Assembly (NCBI GenBank): GCA_050949255.1
Contig: JBMNFJ010000005.1
Span: forward strand, 1 to 24,051
Direction of reading: 5' to 3'
Source of the DNA: UBA3941 sp002385665
Lineage (GTDB): Bacteria; Bacillota; Clostridia; Caldicoprobacterales; UBA3941
Length of the DNA: 24,051 nt
The notes under the pieces: generated by a model
Seen by the model: only the letters and a program-made list of their open reading frames with translations
What the model was told of the DNA's origin: nothing
Database searches by the model: none
Shown: positions 1-6,707 of the stretch, piece after piece
Position numbering within the stretch: the first letter of the stretch is position 1
Layout: every line of letters starts with the position of its first letter
Program-made: the position numbers and the translations under genes

Positions 1-37
1 TTTTGTTAAACAAATAAAATAAAGGTAGGTGTTATTT

Positions 38-1354
38 ATGAGTACCGGAGAATTGCAATTGTTAAAGGTCAGTGAGGACAGGAGGTTTCTGACTAAGGCA
101 GACGGCACACCATTTTTCTGGCTGGGGGACACTGCCTGGGAGCTCTTCCATAGGTTAAACCGGGAGGACGCGGAGCATTATTTAAAGGTACGGGCTCAGC
201 AGGGCTTTAATGTAGTACAGGCAGTTGCCCTTGCGGAATTTGAAGGAGTAACAACCGGAAACAGCTATGGGAGAAAGCCGCTCTTAAAGAATGAGGATGG
301 GGTTTACGACCCCAGTCTGCCGGATGTTACACCCGACAAGGATGATTACGATTATTGGGATCATGTTGACTTTATCATCAATAAGGCTGCGGAATACGGC
401 CTGTACATAGCACTGCTGCCCACCTGGGGCGATAAATTCAATCAAATGTGGGGAAAGGGCCCGGAAATCTTCAACGGAAAGAATGCCTATGATTATGGCC
501 TTTGGTTGGGCCGAAGGTACAGGGATCACAACAATATAATCTGGGTACTGGGGGGCGACCGGCCACTACTGACTTCCCGGCATTTCGATGTAATAAACTC
601 CATGGCAAAGGGCCTGAAAGAAGGGGATGATGGCAGGCATCTTATGACCCTCCATCCCGTTGGCGAACAGACCTCCTCCTATCATGTCCATAACGAAGAC
701 TGGCTGGACTTTAACATGATCCAGTCCAGCCATGGAAGGCTTAATAATGAAAACTACAAGATGGTAACCGATGATTACAACAGGATGCCAACAAAGCCTA
801 CCTTTGATGCAGAACCCTGCTATGAGGATCATCCCATTGGCTTTAAGGAAGTAAACGGCTACTTCGATGCCGCAGATGTGAGAAAGGCTGCATATTGGGC
901 TGTATTCTCAGGAGCCATGGGTCACACATACGGGCATCACTGCATCTGGTCCATGCGCACCGAGGTCGAACCCTATTTTATAATGACTTGGAAGACCGCC
1001 CTGTTAAGGCCCGGCGCAGAGCAGATGAAGCACGTAAAAGCCCTGATGGAATCAAAGCCCTTTGCCGGTAGGGTGCCGGACCAGGAGTTAATCGCCGAAA
1101 ACTATGAAGGAGCAAACCATCTAAGGGCCATAAGGGGCGATGACTATGCCTTTATTTATTCACCCAGCGGCCTGAACATCAAAGTAAATATGGGCAAAAT
1201 TACGGGAGATTCCGTAGCTGCCCAGTGGTATGACCCCAGAACCGGCGAGTATAGCTTTATAGGAATTTACGAAAACCAGGGAACGGTTGACTTCCTCCCG
1301 CCGACTGCCGGCAGAGGTGAGGATTGGGTTTTGGTGCTGACTGACAAGCAGTAA
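38..1354 (+). CDS. DUF4038 / GH140-like glycoside hydrolase (apiosidase-like)
   Basis: This 438-residue protein is expected to cleave a glycosidic bond in the cytoplasm, because no signal peptide is visible. It has the DUF4038 TIM-barrel pattern: DTAWELFHRL near residues 31-40, a WGDKFN segment near 130-135, WVLGGDRP near 169-176 and FDAEPCYED near 256-264. By analogy with GH140 apiosidases, D174 and E259 are the likely catalytic pair (inference). The last ~90 residues fit the small beta domain that follows DUF4038 in relatives ('putative collagen-binding'). The start is ATG at 38, which has AAAGGTAGG about 8 bases upstream; an in-frame GTG at 29 lies inside that site. A terminator follows. 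The next gene is GH109-like, which suggests a shared role in breaking down plant or host glycans. The substrate cannot be read from sequence. Confidence 0.85.
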   Translation: MSTGELQLLKVSEDRRFLTKADGTPFFWLGDTAWELFHRLNREDAEHYLKVRAQQGFNVVQAVALAEFEGVTTGNSYGRKPLLKNEDGVYDPSLPDVTPDKDDYDYWDHVDFIINKAAEYGLYIALLPTWGDKFNQMWGKGPEIFNGKNAYDYGLWLGRRYRDHNNIIWVLGGDRPLLTSRHFDVINSMAKGLKEGDDGRHLMTLHPVGEQTSSYHVHNEDWLDFNMIQSSHGRLNNENYKMVTDDYNRMPTKPTFDAEPCYEDHPIGFKEVNGYFDAADVRKAAYWAVFSGAMGHTYGHHCIWSMRTEVEPYFIMTWKTALLRPGAEQMKHVKALMESKPFAGRVPDQELIAENYEGANHLRAIRGDDYAFIYSPSGLNIKVNMGKITGDSVAAQWYDPRTGEYSFIGIYENQGTVDFLPPTAGRGEDWVLVLTDKQ

Positions 1355-1359
1355 AAAGG

Positions 1360-1387
1360 GGGGCAGAATAATGCCCCTCATTTTTTT
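1360..1387 (+). terminator. Rho-independent terminator after the GH140-like gene
   Basis: The stem GGGGC (1360-1364) pairs with GCCCC (1373-1377) across an 8-base loop and is followed by a run of seven T at 1381-1387. It lies 6 bases after the stop codon, so the next gene probably has its own transcript. Confidence 0.75.
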
Positions 1388-1479
1388 GAGTGAGGAACCC
1401 CGAAGGGTTTAAGTATTTAAGTATGCGATGCTATTGTCTTAGAAGTTGTTGACTATGTTAAAGGAGAGGGAGGCTAATT

Positions 1480-2613
1480 ATGAAACTAAAGGTGGGAATA
1501 GTAGGTGCCAGGGGACTGAGTACCCTAAAGGGTTTTCAAAGTATCCCCGGAGTCACAGTAGAGGCCCTGTGCGATCTTGACGAGGATCTTTTAAAGGAGC
1601 AATCCAAAAGGCATAACATACCTAAAACCTATAGGATATATGAGGATATGCTGGAGTCCGATATTGATGCGGTGGTTATTGCAACTCCCATGCAGTTGCA
1701 CGTACCCCAAACCCTGGCGGCCCTGGAGGCGGGAAAGCATGTCCTGTGTGAAGTAACGGCAGGGGTAACCATGGATGAATTGTGGTGGCTGATTGAATGG
1801 GTGGAAAAATATGACAGGGTTTATATGATGGCTGAAAACTACTGCTATATACCCGAGAATCAGCTGATACTGAATATGGTCAAAAAGGGATGCTTTGGAG
1901 ATGTCTACTTTGGTGAAGGGGAGTATCTGCACGATATCAAGAATTTAGCCGTGTATCCAAACGGAAGGACATCCTGGCGCAAATTCTGGCAATTGGGAAA
2001 GAGAGGGGCTTTTTATCCTACCCACAGCCTTGGCCCCGTTATGCAATGGTTCCAAGGCGATACCATTAAGTCGATTGCATGCCATGGTACAGGATGGCAC
2101 ACTGCGCCCGAATTCCGGCAGGAGGATACAACCCTTACATTATGCCAGATGGAAAGCGGTAAGCTGATCAAGATAAGGGTGGATTGCATATCACCAAGGC
2201 CCCATAATATGACCTATTATTCCCTGCAGGGGACCAAGGGGTGCTATGAGGCTCCCAGGGGGTTGGGAGACGATCATAAAATTTGGCTGGAAGGCATGGA
2301 TGAAAACACGGATAAGGCCAAATGGAGACCATTAAAGGAATTTCTGCATTATCTTCCGGAGCGTTACCAAAATGCTACAGAGGAGCAGAAGGCTGCAGGC
2401 CATTGGGGTGGAGATTTCTTTATTGTAGAGGATTTTGTTAACGCCATCTTTAAAAATGAAAAACCACCCATCGACGTTTATGATGCCTGTGAGTGGACGG
2501 CTGTTGCCCTATTATCGGAACTGTCCGTTATGAACGGTGGTAAAGTTATGGATATGCCGGATTTCAGACGAAACAAAAGAATAGAAGAACAGAGGATTAA
2601 ATTACTAGTGTAA
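1480..2613 (+). CDS. Gfo/Idh/MocA-family protein, GH109-like NAD-dependent glycosidase candidate
   Basis: The 377-residue protein starts with a Rossmann dinucleotide site (VGIVGARG, residues 5-12). The usual dehydrogenase motif EKP is replaced by EVTAG in 'HVLCEVTAG' (about residues 87-95). Several other blocks match the GH109 alpha-N-acetylgalactosaminidase pattern as I know it: MMAENYCY, GEGEYLHDIK, YPTHSLGPV, a GTKGCYE turn, GHWGGDFF and DVYDACEW. GH109 enzymes use bound NAD+ in a redox-assisted elimination/addition mechanism. The tyrosine of GEYLHD and the histidine of YPTH are the positions expected to matter (inference). The ribosome site is AAAGGAGAGGGAGG before ATG 1480. A GH140-like gene lies just upstream. 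The alternative is an ordinary sugar dehydrogenase of the same fold. Fold is certain; glycosidase activity is likely but unproven. Confidence 0.75.
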   Translation: MKLKVGIVGARGLSTLKGFQSIPGVTVEALCDLDEDLLKEQSKRHNIPKTYRIYEDMLESDIDAVVIATPMQLHVPQTLAALEAGKHVLCEVTAGVTMDELWWLIEWVEKYDRVYMMAENYCYIPENQLILNMVKKGCFGDVYFGEGEYLHDIKNLAVYPNGRTSWRKFWQLGKRGAFYPTHSLGPVMQWFQGDTIKSIACHGTGWHTAPEFRQEDTTLTLCQMESGKLIKIRVDCISPRPHNMTYYSLQGTKGCYEAPRGLGDDHKIWLEGMDENTDKAKWRPLKEFLHYLPERYQNATEEQKAAGHWGGDFFIVEDFVNAIFKNEKPPIDVYDACEWTAVALLSELSVMNGGKVMDMPDFRRNKRIEEQRIKLLV

Positions 2614-2695
2614 CTGTTGAATGTAGCTATTGTTTGATGTTTACCACAAAACATATGAATACTCGATTATAAGAGACATTAGGAGGAAAGTGTAA

Positions 2696-3238
2696 ATGGG
2701 GGATACAGAAAAATATAAACCGCAGCTGGTGATGTACAGGCCAAACCTAAGGGAGCTTCCGACCGTACAATTGCCTGAAGGATACAGCTGCCGTACATTT
2801 CAGCCCGGGGATGAGGCAGCCTGGGAGTCCATCATCTTTCAATCCTTTCAATGGAAGAGTGATTTTCGCAAGCAGATGGAGGAAGATGAATACTACAATC
2901 TAGGCAAGATATTCTTTATATGTTATGGAGATACTCCAATAGCAACTGCCTCTGCATGGCATAGGCCTGCATGGGGCCGGCATGTAGGATACCTCCATAT
3001 GGTTGGGATTATACCCGATCATGGGGGTAAGGGTCTGGGCTTGCAGGTAAGCCTGGCAGCCCTGCATCATATGGCTAACAGTGGGAAAGAGGCATCTATC
3101 CTTGAAACCGATGATTTCCGCATTCCTGCTATAAAGACCTACTTAAGGCTGGGTTATAAGCCATTATTAATCCATGAAAACCAGGCCGAAAGGTGGAAGG
3201 ATCTTATAACTGCCAATGATTTACGGATAAATGATTAA
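2696..3238 (+). CDS. GNAT family N-acetyltransferase
   Basis: The 180-residue protein is a single-domain acetyl-CoA-dependent acyltransferase. The acetyl-CoA pyrophosphate-binding stretch is VGIIPDHGGKGLGLQVSLAAL, around residues 102-122, where the GGKGLG turn is the family's R/Q-x-x-G-x-G/A element with small changes. The closing block ETDDFRIPAIKTYLRLGYKP is typical of the C-terminal half of the fold. The start ATG has AGGAGGAAAG nearby. It stands 82 bases after the GH109-like gene with no clear terminator between them, so the two may be co-transcribed. The acceptor substrate is unknown. The hairpin-rich element begins 8 bases after the stop codon. Confidence 0.85.
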   Translation: MGDTEKYKPQLVMYRPNLRELPTVQLPEGYSCRTFQPGDEAAWESIIFQSFQWKSDFRKQMEEDEYYNLGKIFFICYGDTPIATASAWHRPAWGRHVGYLHMVGIIPDHGGKGLGLQVSLAALHHMANSGKEASILETDDFRIPAIKTYLRLGYKPLLIHENQAERWKDLITANDLRIND

Positions 3239-3246
3239 TTAGCGCG

Positions 3247-3754
3247 TTGTGCCAGTCAATCATATACTGGTAATGGCTATTGAGCGCTCTGTAACATCGT
3301 AAGAGTAACTTCATCGTTGAAGTTTCAAAAAAACTGATTATAGCTCTTATATAGCAAGGTTAGTGTCAATGTATTTTTGAGACTTCCCTATTCCGACATT
3401 ATTTTAGATTTTGGGTACTAGTAACTCTTAGGTTTAATGAAGTAGTTACTAGGGAGGATGGATTTGTGGAGGCAGACTCCAACGACCCAAACGAAAGACC
3501 TCTAAGGGGAGTGACGCTAATAATCCCACAGAGATGGGACCTGTAAGGCAGCTCCCCGATGTGATTTGGAGGCAGCCGGAATAAACCATCCTCCCATCCA
3601 AGCAAGGAAGATCTAAATCAATAGTTGCTTCCAATCTGGCGTCCTGCTTAAAGCCACGGCTTTTCTGCATTCCATAAGCCAAGTTTTCTTATCCAAATCA
3701 ATGAAGTCATCCGCTTATCAATAGCCCATTACTTAAGATTATGAACTGGCACAA
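3247..3754. mobile_element. MITE-like non-coding element with terminal inverted repeats, copy 1 (with RNA-like insert)
   Basis: The outer ends are exact inverted repeats: TTGTGCCAGT at 3247-3256 and ACTGGCACAA at 3745-3754. The similarity continues inward for ~40 bases with gaps (GTAATGG/CCATTAC and CTATTGA/TCAATAG). No protein-coding frame is convincing. Inside are a 5-bp hairpin (3252-3256/3266-3270), a 13-bp stem with one G-T pair (3319-3331/3374-3386), a ~150-base folded insert (3452-3595), and a right portion matching copy 2 at 9131-9481. Together with the terminator at 3771-3810 it accounts for the whole 596-base gap between the GNAT and SGNH genes. No target duplication was identified. 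A non-autonomous transposon is the simplest reading; a mobile or dispersed RNA gene is possible. Confidence 0.7.
3452..3595 (+). ncRNA. Candidate structured RNA inside element copy 1 (HEARO/IscB-type scaffold suspected)
   Basis: A perfect 10-bp closing stem, GGGAGGATGG (3452-3461) with CCATCCTCCC (3586-3595), encloses further hairpins: TGGAG/CTCCA (3467-3471/3477-3481), and GGGGAG/CTCCCC (3506-3511/3552-3557), which itself encloses TCCCA/TGGGA (3524-3528/3535-3539). The motif AGGCAG recurs at 3470, 3546 and 3570. A 9-bp inverted repeat, CTAGTAACT/AGTTACTAG (3418-3426/3444-3452), abuts the 5' side. The layout, and phrases such as GTGACGCTAA and CTGTAAGGCAG, remind me of HEARO RNAs, the guide RNA scaffolds of IscB, but I cannot confirm this without a covariance search. 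No IscB gene is in the window. Strand is inferred from the purine-rich loops and is uncertain. Confidence 0.55.
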
Positions 3755-3770
3755 TAGGGAAATTAAATAA

Positions 3771-3810
3771 TTGCTGAATACTCGTGTCTGAAGACACTGG
3801 TACTCAGCAA
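3771..3810. terminator. Hairpin terminator between the copy-1 element and the SGNH hydrolase
   Basis: TTGCTGA (3771-3777) pairs with TCAGCAA (3804-3810), and an inner GTGTC/GACAC stem has a TGAA loop. On the minus strand it lies 24 bases beyond the SGNH stop codon and runs into AT-rich sequence without a clean T run, so it is a reasonable but not perfect terminator. It could also stop plus-strand transcripts leaving the element. Confidence 0.6.
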
Positions 3811-3834
3811 TTTAATACTAATAGTTAATTGTTC

Positions 3835-4506
3835 TTACATTTGTTCCGCAACAGTTCTGTATATCAGCTCATAGCCCTTATCGTTGGGGTGGATCCCATC
3901 ATGGCACAGGAAATCCCGGTAGTTATGATGCTTTAAAAAGGCACTTCGTATATCGATTATGGGTATGCCCATTCTGGTGGCCAGTAGCATGACCTCAACG
4001 TTGTACATCTCCTGCCAACGATAGATCATATCCACATCCCCCAACCACTTCAGGATATTATCAGCGTTTAATCCCCTGGATATCCAGTTAAAGTATCGTT
4101 TGGGGTCCAAGGGGGGAAGGTTGAGGATCGTCGGTCTGCCGCCATTTTTTAGGATCTCGTCTATGATTTGCCCATACAGGCTCCTGAATTCTTTGGGAGG
4201 TGTCTTGGGGAGATGCTCCCCATCAGGGTTTTCCGCTATATCCTTCCATACAAAGTCGCAATCATTGCCGCCCATTTCAAGAAGGACCCTACTGTACCCC
4301 ATAAGTTCATGGGTATGTCGTTTTATAACCGACAGAGCCTTTGACACAGTGCACCCAAACTTGGCATAGTTTTTGATGTTTATCCTTAAGCCCCCAAGAA
4401 TGTTCTCCAAATCCATATTTATTACGCGATAACGGTTGGTGTCAGGTTGTAAAACTACCCCTTTTCCTATTGAATCTCCAAATATGCAAATATCATTAAC
4501 AGCCAT
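3835..4506 (-). CDS. SGNH/GDSL-family hydrolase
   Basis: The 223-residue protein has the four SGNH blocks: GDSIGKG (D11, nucleophile S12), the glycine in NYAKFGCT (about 47-54), GGNDCD (N81 for the oxyanion hole) and DGIHPN (D203 and H206 of the catalytic triad). Family members are esterases, lipases or acyl-thioesterases. There is no signal peptide, so it is probably cytoplasmic. The start ATG has AGGAGG eight bases upstream. It is the last gene of the PadR operon, 44 bases after the membrane-protein gene, with a repeat in the gap. The natural substrate is not evident. Confidence 0.85.
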   Translation of the reverse strand: MAVNDICIFGDSIGKGVVLQPDTNRYRVINMDLENILGGLRINIKNYAKFGCTVSKALSVIKRHTHELMGYSRVLLEMGGNDCDFVWKDIAENPDGEHLPKTPPKEFRSLYGQIIDEILKNGGRPTILNLPPLDPKRYFNWISRGLNADNILKWLGDVDMIYRWQEMYNVEVMLLATRMGIPIIDIRSAFLKHHNYRDFLCHDGIHPNDKGYELIYRTVAEQM

Positions 4507-4517
4507 ATCTAAACCTC

Positions 4518-4559
4518 CTATCTTCTATTCATCTATCTTTCATCTATCTTCTATTCATC
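4518..4559 (-). repeat. 26-base tandem repeat across a stop codon and the next gene's ribosome site
   Basis: The 16-base unit GATGAATAGAAGATAG (minus strand) occurs at 4544-4559 and again at 4518-4533, exactly 26 bases apart, with related GATAGATGAA pieces between. The first copy includes the last codons and TAG stop of the membrane-protein gene. The second runs into the AGGAGG of the SGNH gene, so one duplication appears to have created the intergenic spacer. Confidence 0.8.
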
Positions 4560-5342
4560 AAATTTTCCCGTTTTACCCCTCAAATAAAAGGTCAAAGAAG
4601 CCACCGCCAGATATACTACATAAAGAATCCAGGCAACACCCCAAAGATCAAAAAACATTGATATAAAAAGGTAGGAGACGGTGGTAAGAATCAACCCTGC
4701 TGTAAGAAGCTGTACCTGCCTTTGAAATGTGGATATTAACCTGCGGTTTAATAAGTAGTCCGTGACTATGTAAAAGAAGGCAAGTATCAACACCGTTATC
4801 CAGCTATGTCTCCATATGCTCTTTGAATAAACCACTGACAGATACAGAGAAGGAAAAACGTAGAAGATGGGGACCAAACTGGCATAGATAAGCAGTATTC
4901 CCCATCGCTTTAGCCTCTTGAAGTTAAACAGCTGGGCATAACCATATGTACTTGCGGAGAAATATACCAGGTATATAAAGGCACCACCCACAGCAATGAG
5001 CCAGGTCTTTTCAAAGGTTTTTAATATAACCATGCTCACAAAAAGGTATATAAGGGTCAGGGTGATGAAGTAAAATGAACTGAAGAAGATTAACCCGATT
5101 AAATTTCTCTTAAGGGCTCCCAGGGAGCTGCCCTTTTCCACCTCTTTAAGGGCTTCCCTATAATCCGCCATTATCTCTATGGCCATTTTATAGCTTGTTT
5201 CTTCGTCCATTCCCAATTCCAAACAATCGTTATACCTGTCAAGGACGATGCTATACAATTCATCCCGAACTTCAAGGATATCCCTTGTTTTAGGGTACAA
5301 GAGGAACTTTCTGTTTATGTACTTCTCCAACTTCTTCTTCAT
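4551..5342 (-). CDS. Polytopic membrane protein with cytoplasmic N-terminal domain, PadR partner
   Basis: The 263-residue protein has a charged soluble N-terminal region of about 80 residues (MKKKLEKYINRKFLLYPKTR..., with acidic and helical stretches). This is followed by roughly six or seven hydrophobic segments from residue ~83 to ~255. The N-terminal part resembles the 'permease prefix' or DUF1700-like helical domain often encoded beside PadR regulators. Its start codon overlaps the padR stop as ATGA (5339-5342), so translation is probably coupled. Such proteins commonly act in envelope stress or lantibiotic-type responses with PadR (family knowledge), but the exact role here is unknown. 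Confidence 0.7.
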   Translation of the reverse strand: MKKKLEKYINRKFLLYPKTRDILEVRDELYSIVLDRYNDCLELGMDEETSYKMAIEIMADYREALKEVEKGSSLGALKRNLIGLIFFSSFYFITLTLIYLFVSMVILKTFEKTWLIAVGGAFIYLVYFSASTYGYAQLFNFKRLKRWGILLIYASLVPIFYVFPSLYLSVVYSKSIWRHSWITVLILAFFYIVTDYLLNRRLISTFQRQVQLLTAGLILTTVSYLFISMFFDLWGVAWILYVVYLAVASLTFYLRGKTGKFDE

Positions 5343-5677
5343 GATAAGTCACCCCCAGTGATAAGGTTGTTAAGGACGATATTTATCTTCTTCCACTCAT
5401 CAACCCTGCGCTTATATTCATCCCTGCCTTCCTGGGTAATGGAATAGTATTTTCGTCTTGCACCACCATCCTCATTACCCCAGTAGCTTGAAATCAGCCT
5501 ATCCTTCTCCATGCGTTTAAAGGCGGTATAGATTGTGGCATCCTTTATACTGAACAAACCCTCACCTCCGTCGATGATGGTTTTCATGATCTCATAGCCG
5601 TATGAATCCTTTTTGGACAGAATGGCCAGGATAATGGTCTCCGTATTGCCCCTAAGGATCTCACTTGAGTAGCTCAC
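5339..5677 (-). CDS. PadR-family transcriptional regulator
   Basis: This 112-residue winged-helix protein covers the PadR N-terminal domain: ILAILSKKDSYGYEIMKTI (helix-turn-helix region), DATIYTAFKRMEKDRLISSYW (recognition helix and start of the wing), and RRKYYSITQEGRDEYKRRVDEWK (wing and dimer helix). It starts with GTG at 5677, preceded by GGGGGAG at good spacing; no ATG is suitably placed. It heads a three-gene operon with the membrane protein and SGNH hydrolase. A near-perfect palindrome lies in its own promoter, which suggests autoregulation as is usual for the family. Confidence 0.9.
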   Translation of the reverse strand: MSYSSEILRGNTETIILAILSKKDSYGYEIMKTIIDGGEGLFSIKDATIYTAFKRMEKDRLISSYWGNEDGGARRKYYSITQEGRDEYKRRVDEWKKINIVLNNLITGGDLS

Positions 5678-5690
5678 CTAATCTCCCCCG

Positions 5691-5740
5691 ATATCTAATC
5701 TGATTAGGTATATTGTATCGCTATAGAAACCCGTTGTCAA
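5691..5740 (-). promoter_or_regulatory. PadR operon promoter with overlapping palindromic operator
   Basis: On the minus strand, TTGACA (5735-5740) and TACAAT (5712-5717) are separated by exactly 17 bases, a near-consensus sigma-A promoter. Directly downstream, 5691-5711 is a 21-base palindrome centred on 5701 (ATAtCTAATC-T-GATTAGgTAT, one mismatched pair). It would cover the expected transcription start near 5705, an ideal position for repression by the PadR protein encoded just below. Confidence 0.8.
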
Positions 5741-6013
5741 CCATTCATATCAGGAATTTGGAGAGGCCACTACCATATAATATTGGGAGTACCCCACAAA
5801 CTCAATCCCCGGGCAACATATCCGGCGGATTCGGGTTAAGAACCATAATGCTGATCAATAGTCATTATCCGGCCAATGAACAGGAATAGGGGTAATACAC
5901 CTGAAATGAAAAGATATATAATGGTAAAGCGGGAAGTTTTGATATATAATAGGCATGAATTATGTCGATTTGAATTGGGATTGAGCCCATGGATAGGATG
6001 ATGGGAGGCAGGG
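5741..6013. other. Intergenic region with no clear feature
   Basis: This divergent gap separates the PadR promoter from the shikimate-kinase-like gene. It is AT-rich and contains TATAAT-like strings at 5917 and 5945, but neither has a recognisable -35 partner. No repeat, hairpin of note or small gene was seen. Confidence 0.5.
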
Positions 6014-6511
6014 ATGAGAAACATAGTCTTAATAGGGATGCCTGCATCAGGTAAGAGTACAATCGGTGTTTTACTTGCAAAAGCCCTGGGAAGGGATTTT
6101 ATAGATACGGATTTGTTAATCCAGGCCAGGGAGGGTGCTCTCCTGCAGGATATCATTATGGATAAAGGTATAGATGAGTTCATCCGTATAGAAGAAGAGG
6201 TTATAACAGGGCTGGACTGCACTAATACCGTTATCGCTACCGGTGGGAGCGTGGTCTACAGCCATGAGGCTATGGAGCATCTCGGACAGAAGGGGATTAT
6301 AGTCTATTTGGAAGTCGATTATGAGGAGATAAACAGGCGGCTTACCAACATAACCTCCAGGGGCATTGTATTTGAAGAAGGGCAAAACTTGATTGATTTG
6401 TATAATGAAAGGCTGCCCCTCTATCAAAAGTATGCTGATTTGACCATCGACTGCAGGGACAAGGATGTAGAAACCCTGGTCAGCCTTATAAAGGACAAAA
6501 TCCAAAACTGA
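6014..6511 (+). CDS. Shikimate-kinase-like P-loop kinase
   Basis: The 165-residue protein has the shikimate kinase order: Walker A GMPASGKST (residues 8-16), DTDLL with the substrate-binding aspartate (D34), FIRIEEEV carrying the substrate arginine, a glycine motif at TGGSVV, a lid RGIVF, and LYNERLPLYQKYADLTID near the end. The third glycine of the usual TGGG is serine, a variant I associate with a clostridial subgroup. In the shikimate pathway the enzyme would phosphorylate shikimate with ATP. However, no other aro gene is nearby, so an altered substrate is possible. The ribosome site GGGAGG precedes ATG 6014. Confidence 0.75.
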   Translation: MRNIVLIGMPASGKSTIGVLLAKALGRDFIDTDLLIQAREGALLQDIIMDKGIDEFIRIEEEVITGLDCTNTVIATGGSVVYSHEAMEHLGQKGIIVYLEVDYEEINRRLTNITSRGIVFEEGQNLIDLYNERLPLYQKYADLTIDCRDKDVETLVSLIKDKIQN

Positions 6512-6707
6512 ACAAGTCTTTTGGCAGTGGTGTACTTTTGTATTATATAGAATTGGCTTTGCAGGAATAAGCGGATTTCTATCGAATCTATAACTATATG
6601 ATAAATACCAGGGGATGGGATTAGGACTAAGATCCCGGCCAACATACTTGCTGACATAGCAAGAGCCCATATGTACAATTAAAACAAGGGAATGGGGAGG
6701 GGAGTCT

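Noticed and set aside
3418..3600. Group I or group II intron as the identity of the folded insert
   Set aside because: No domain V-like hairpin, no catalytic core motif and no reading frame; the insert is far too short.
3399..3682. Minus-strand open frames of 68 and 77 codons in element copy 1
   Set aside because: They lie in palindromic, hairpin-forming DNA, have no ribosome site, and do not match element copy 2.
3239..3770. Target-site duplication flanking element copy 1
   Set aside because: The bases outside the two inverted ends (GCGCG on the left, TAGGG on the right) do not match, so none can be claimed.
5894..5950. Promoter for the shikimate-kinase-like gene at TATAAT strings
   Set aside because: No -35 sequence at acceptable spacing for either string.
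6116..6670. Long minus-strand open frame opposite the shikimate-kinase-like gene
   Set aside because: It is antisense to a clear gene, has no ribosome site and shows no domain pattern.
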